Below the pieces are notes generated by a model that was given only the letters and a program-made list of their open reading frames with translations, searched no databases and was not told where the DNA came from. From Christensenella sp. UBA3700 (GTDB taxonomy: Bacteria; Bacillota; Clostridia; Christensenellales; UBA3700): a stretch of 5,222 nucleotides of DNA. Within the stretch, counting starts at the first letter, position 1. Each line of letters begins with the position of its first letter. The translations under genes and the position numbers were made by a program. The stretch is taken from NCBI GenBank assembly GCA_002372775.1, contig DFIJ01000089.1:1-5222 (forward strand), read 5' to 3'. Below, piece by piece: positions 4,792 through 5,222 of this stretch.

Positions 4792-5166
4792 ATGGATATC
4801 GCAAAGTTAATCGAAGAAATTAAGGGTATGACAGTATTAGAACTTAACGAATTAGTTAAGGCTATTGAAACAGAATTTGGAGTATCAGCAGCAGCTATGG
4901 CAGTTGCAGCTCCTGCAGCTGGAGCAGCTGGTGCAGCTGGTGCAGCTGAAGAAAAGACAGAATTTGACGTAAACTTAAAGTCAGCTGGTGGTAACAAGAT
5001 CGCTGTTATTAAGATCGTTAAGGCTGCTACAGGTTTAGGATTAGCTGAAGCTAAGGCTTTAGTTGATGGCGCTCCTAAGACAATTAAGCAAGCTATGCCA
5101 AAGGCAGACGCAGAAGCTTTAGTTAAGGAATTAACAGAAGCTGGTGCTGAAGCTGAAATGAAATAA
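4792..5166 (+). CDS. rplL: 50S ribosomal protein L7/L12
   Basis: 124 residues. This is the multicopy acidic stalk protein that recruits and stimulates translation GTPases. The N-terminal dimerisation domain is [31 protein letters not shown] (1-31), the hinge (about 32-52) is almost only Ala/Gly with three GAA units, and the C-terminal factor-binding domain (53-124) contains [28 protein letters not shown]. One residue differs from the common GLGLKEAK: Ala replaces the Lys next to the factor-binding Glu. The start is ATG 4792 with GGAGG (4779-4783) 8 bases upstream; an in-frame TTG at 4777 overlaps that ribosome binding site and is not a credible start. The hinge is encoded by a 9-bp tandem repeat (4921-4947). 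Confidence 0.98.
   Translation: MDIAKLIEEIKGMTVLELNELVKAIETEFGVSAAAMAVAAPAAGAAGAAGAAEEKTEFDVNLKSAGGNKIAVIKIVKAATGLGLAEAKALVDGAPKTIKQAMPKADAEALVKELTEAGAEAEMK
4921..4947 (+). repeat. Three 9-bp tandem repeats coding the L7/L12 hinge
   Basis: GGAGCAGCT followed by two copies of GGTGCAGCT encodes Gly-Ala-Ala three times in the flexible hinge of L7/L12. The copies differ at a single third-codon position. Slippage here would lengthen or shorten the hinge by three residues without breaking the frame. Confidence 0.85.
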
Positions 5167-5190
5167 TTCTGATACAGTTATAAGAAATAT

Positions 5191-5222
5191 AAAAAGTTGG
5201 GGCTGTTCGAAAACCTAAAAGT
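5191..5222 (+). other. Possible 5' half of a stem-loop cut by the window edge
   Basis: After the rplL stop, 24 bases of AT-rich sequence lead to AAAAAGTTGGGGCTGTTCGA (5191-5210), then AAACCTAAAAGT at the edge. An A-run before a G-rich arm is what the left half of a terminator looks like, so the rplJL terminator may lie across the boundary; the matching right arm is not in view. An insertion-sequence end is another possibility because GGGGCTGT-type termini are common. Neither can be decided here. Confidence 0.3.

Noticed and set aside
4737..4997. Minus-strand open frame opposite rplL with an Ala/Pro-rich stretch
   Set aside because: The Ala/Pro run is simply the complement of the GCAGCT-type repeat coding the L7/L12 hinge.
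1..5222. tRNA, rRNA, CRISPR arrays or complete mobile elements
   Set aside because: No cloverleaf, repeat-spacer pattern, transposase or integrase was seen; in particular no tRNA-Trp lies between rpmG and secE, a common site in Firmicutes.

Overview
The window is a housekeeping translation/transcription locus of a low-GC Gram-positive bacterium (Bacillota). Evidence for this is AT-rich DNA with A/T-ending or AGA/AAG-type codons, strong GGAGG Shine-Dalgarno sites before every gene, a zinc-binding (four-cysteine) L33, an L10 leader with a transcription attenuator, and the gene order tuf ... rpmG-secE-nusG-rplK-rplA-rplJ-rplL. TGG encodes Trp throughout and there is no sign of a recoded TGA. I lean towards Clostridia or a related gut lineage, but the sequence alone does not fix a genus.

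Layout, all genes on the + strand: 1-540 is the C-terminal part of EF-Tu (tuf), whose 5' end lies outside the window, followed by a strong UUCG-capped terminator (570-598). 671-1636 is a stand-alone short-chain dehydrogenase/reductase with its own putative promoter and terminator; it is not part of the usual ribosomal cluster. A consensus promoter at 1705-1733 then starts rpmG (1779-1940), secE (1958-2290) and nusG (2301-2831). After a structured 102-base spacer, probably an L1-type leader, come rplK (2934-3359) and rplA (3374-4054). A second promoter (4074-4103) and an L10 leader with attenuator (4110-4237) precede rplJ (4252-4740) and rplL (4792-5166). The last 56 bases are non-coding and end in what may be half of a stem-loop.

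How the genes work together: EF-Tu delivers aminoacyl-tRNA to the ribosome. L10 and L7/L12 form the stalk that recruits EF-Tu and EF-G, L11 supports the stalk base, L1 forms the opposite stalk next to the E site, and L33 is a 50S protein near the E site. NusG tunes RNA polymerase elongation, and SecE is a core subunit of the SecYEG translocon. The rplJ leader can be folded into two mutually exclusive structures (L10-bound kink-turn plus terminator, or antiterminator), which would let free L10-L12 complex switch off its own operon.

No exotic defence, mobile or CRISPR system was found. The points most worth a second look are regulatory RNA structures, the palindromes around the dehydrogenase promoter, and non-canonical residues in normally conserved stretches of NusG and L11.
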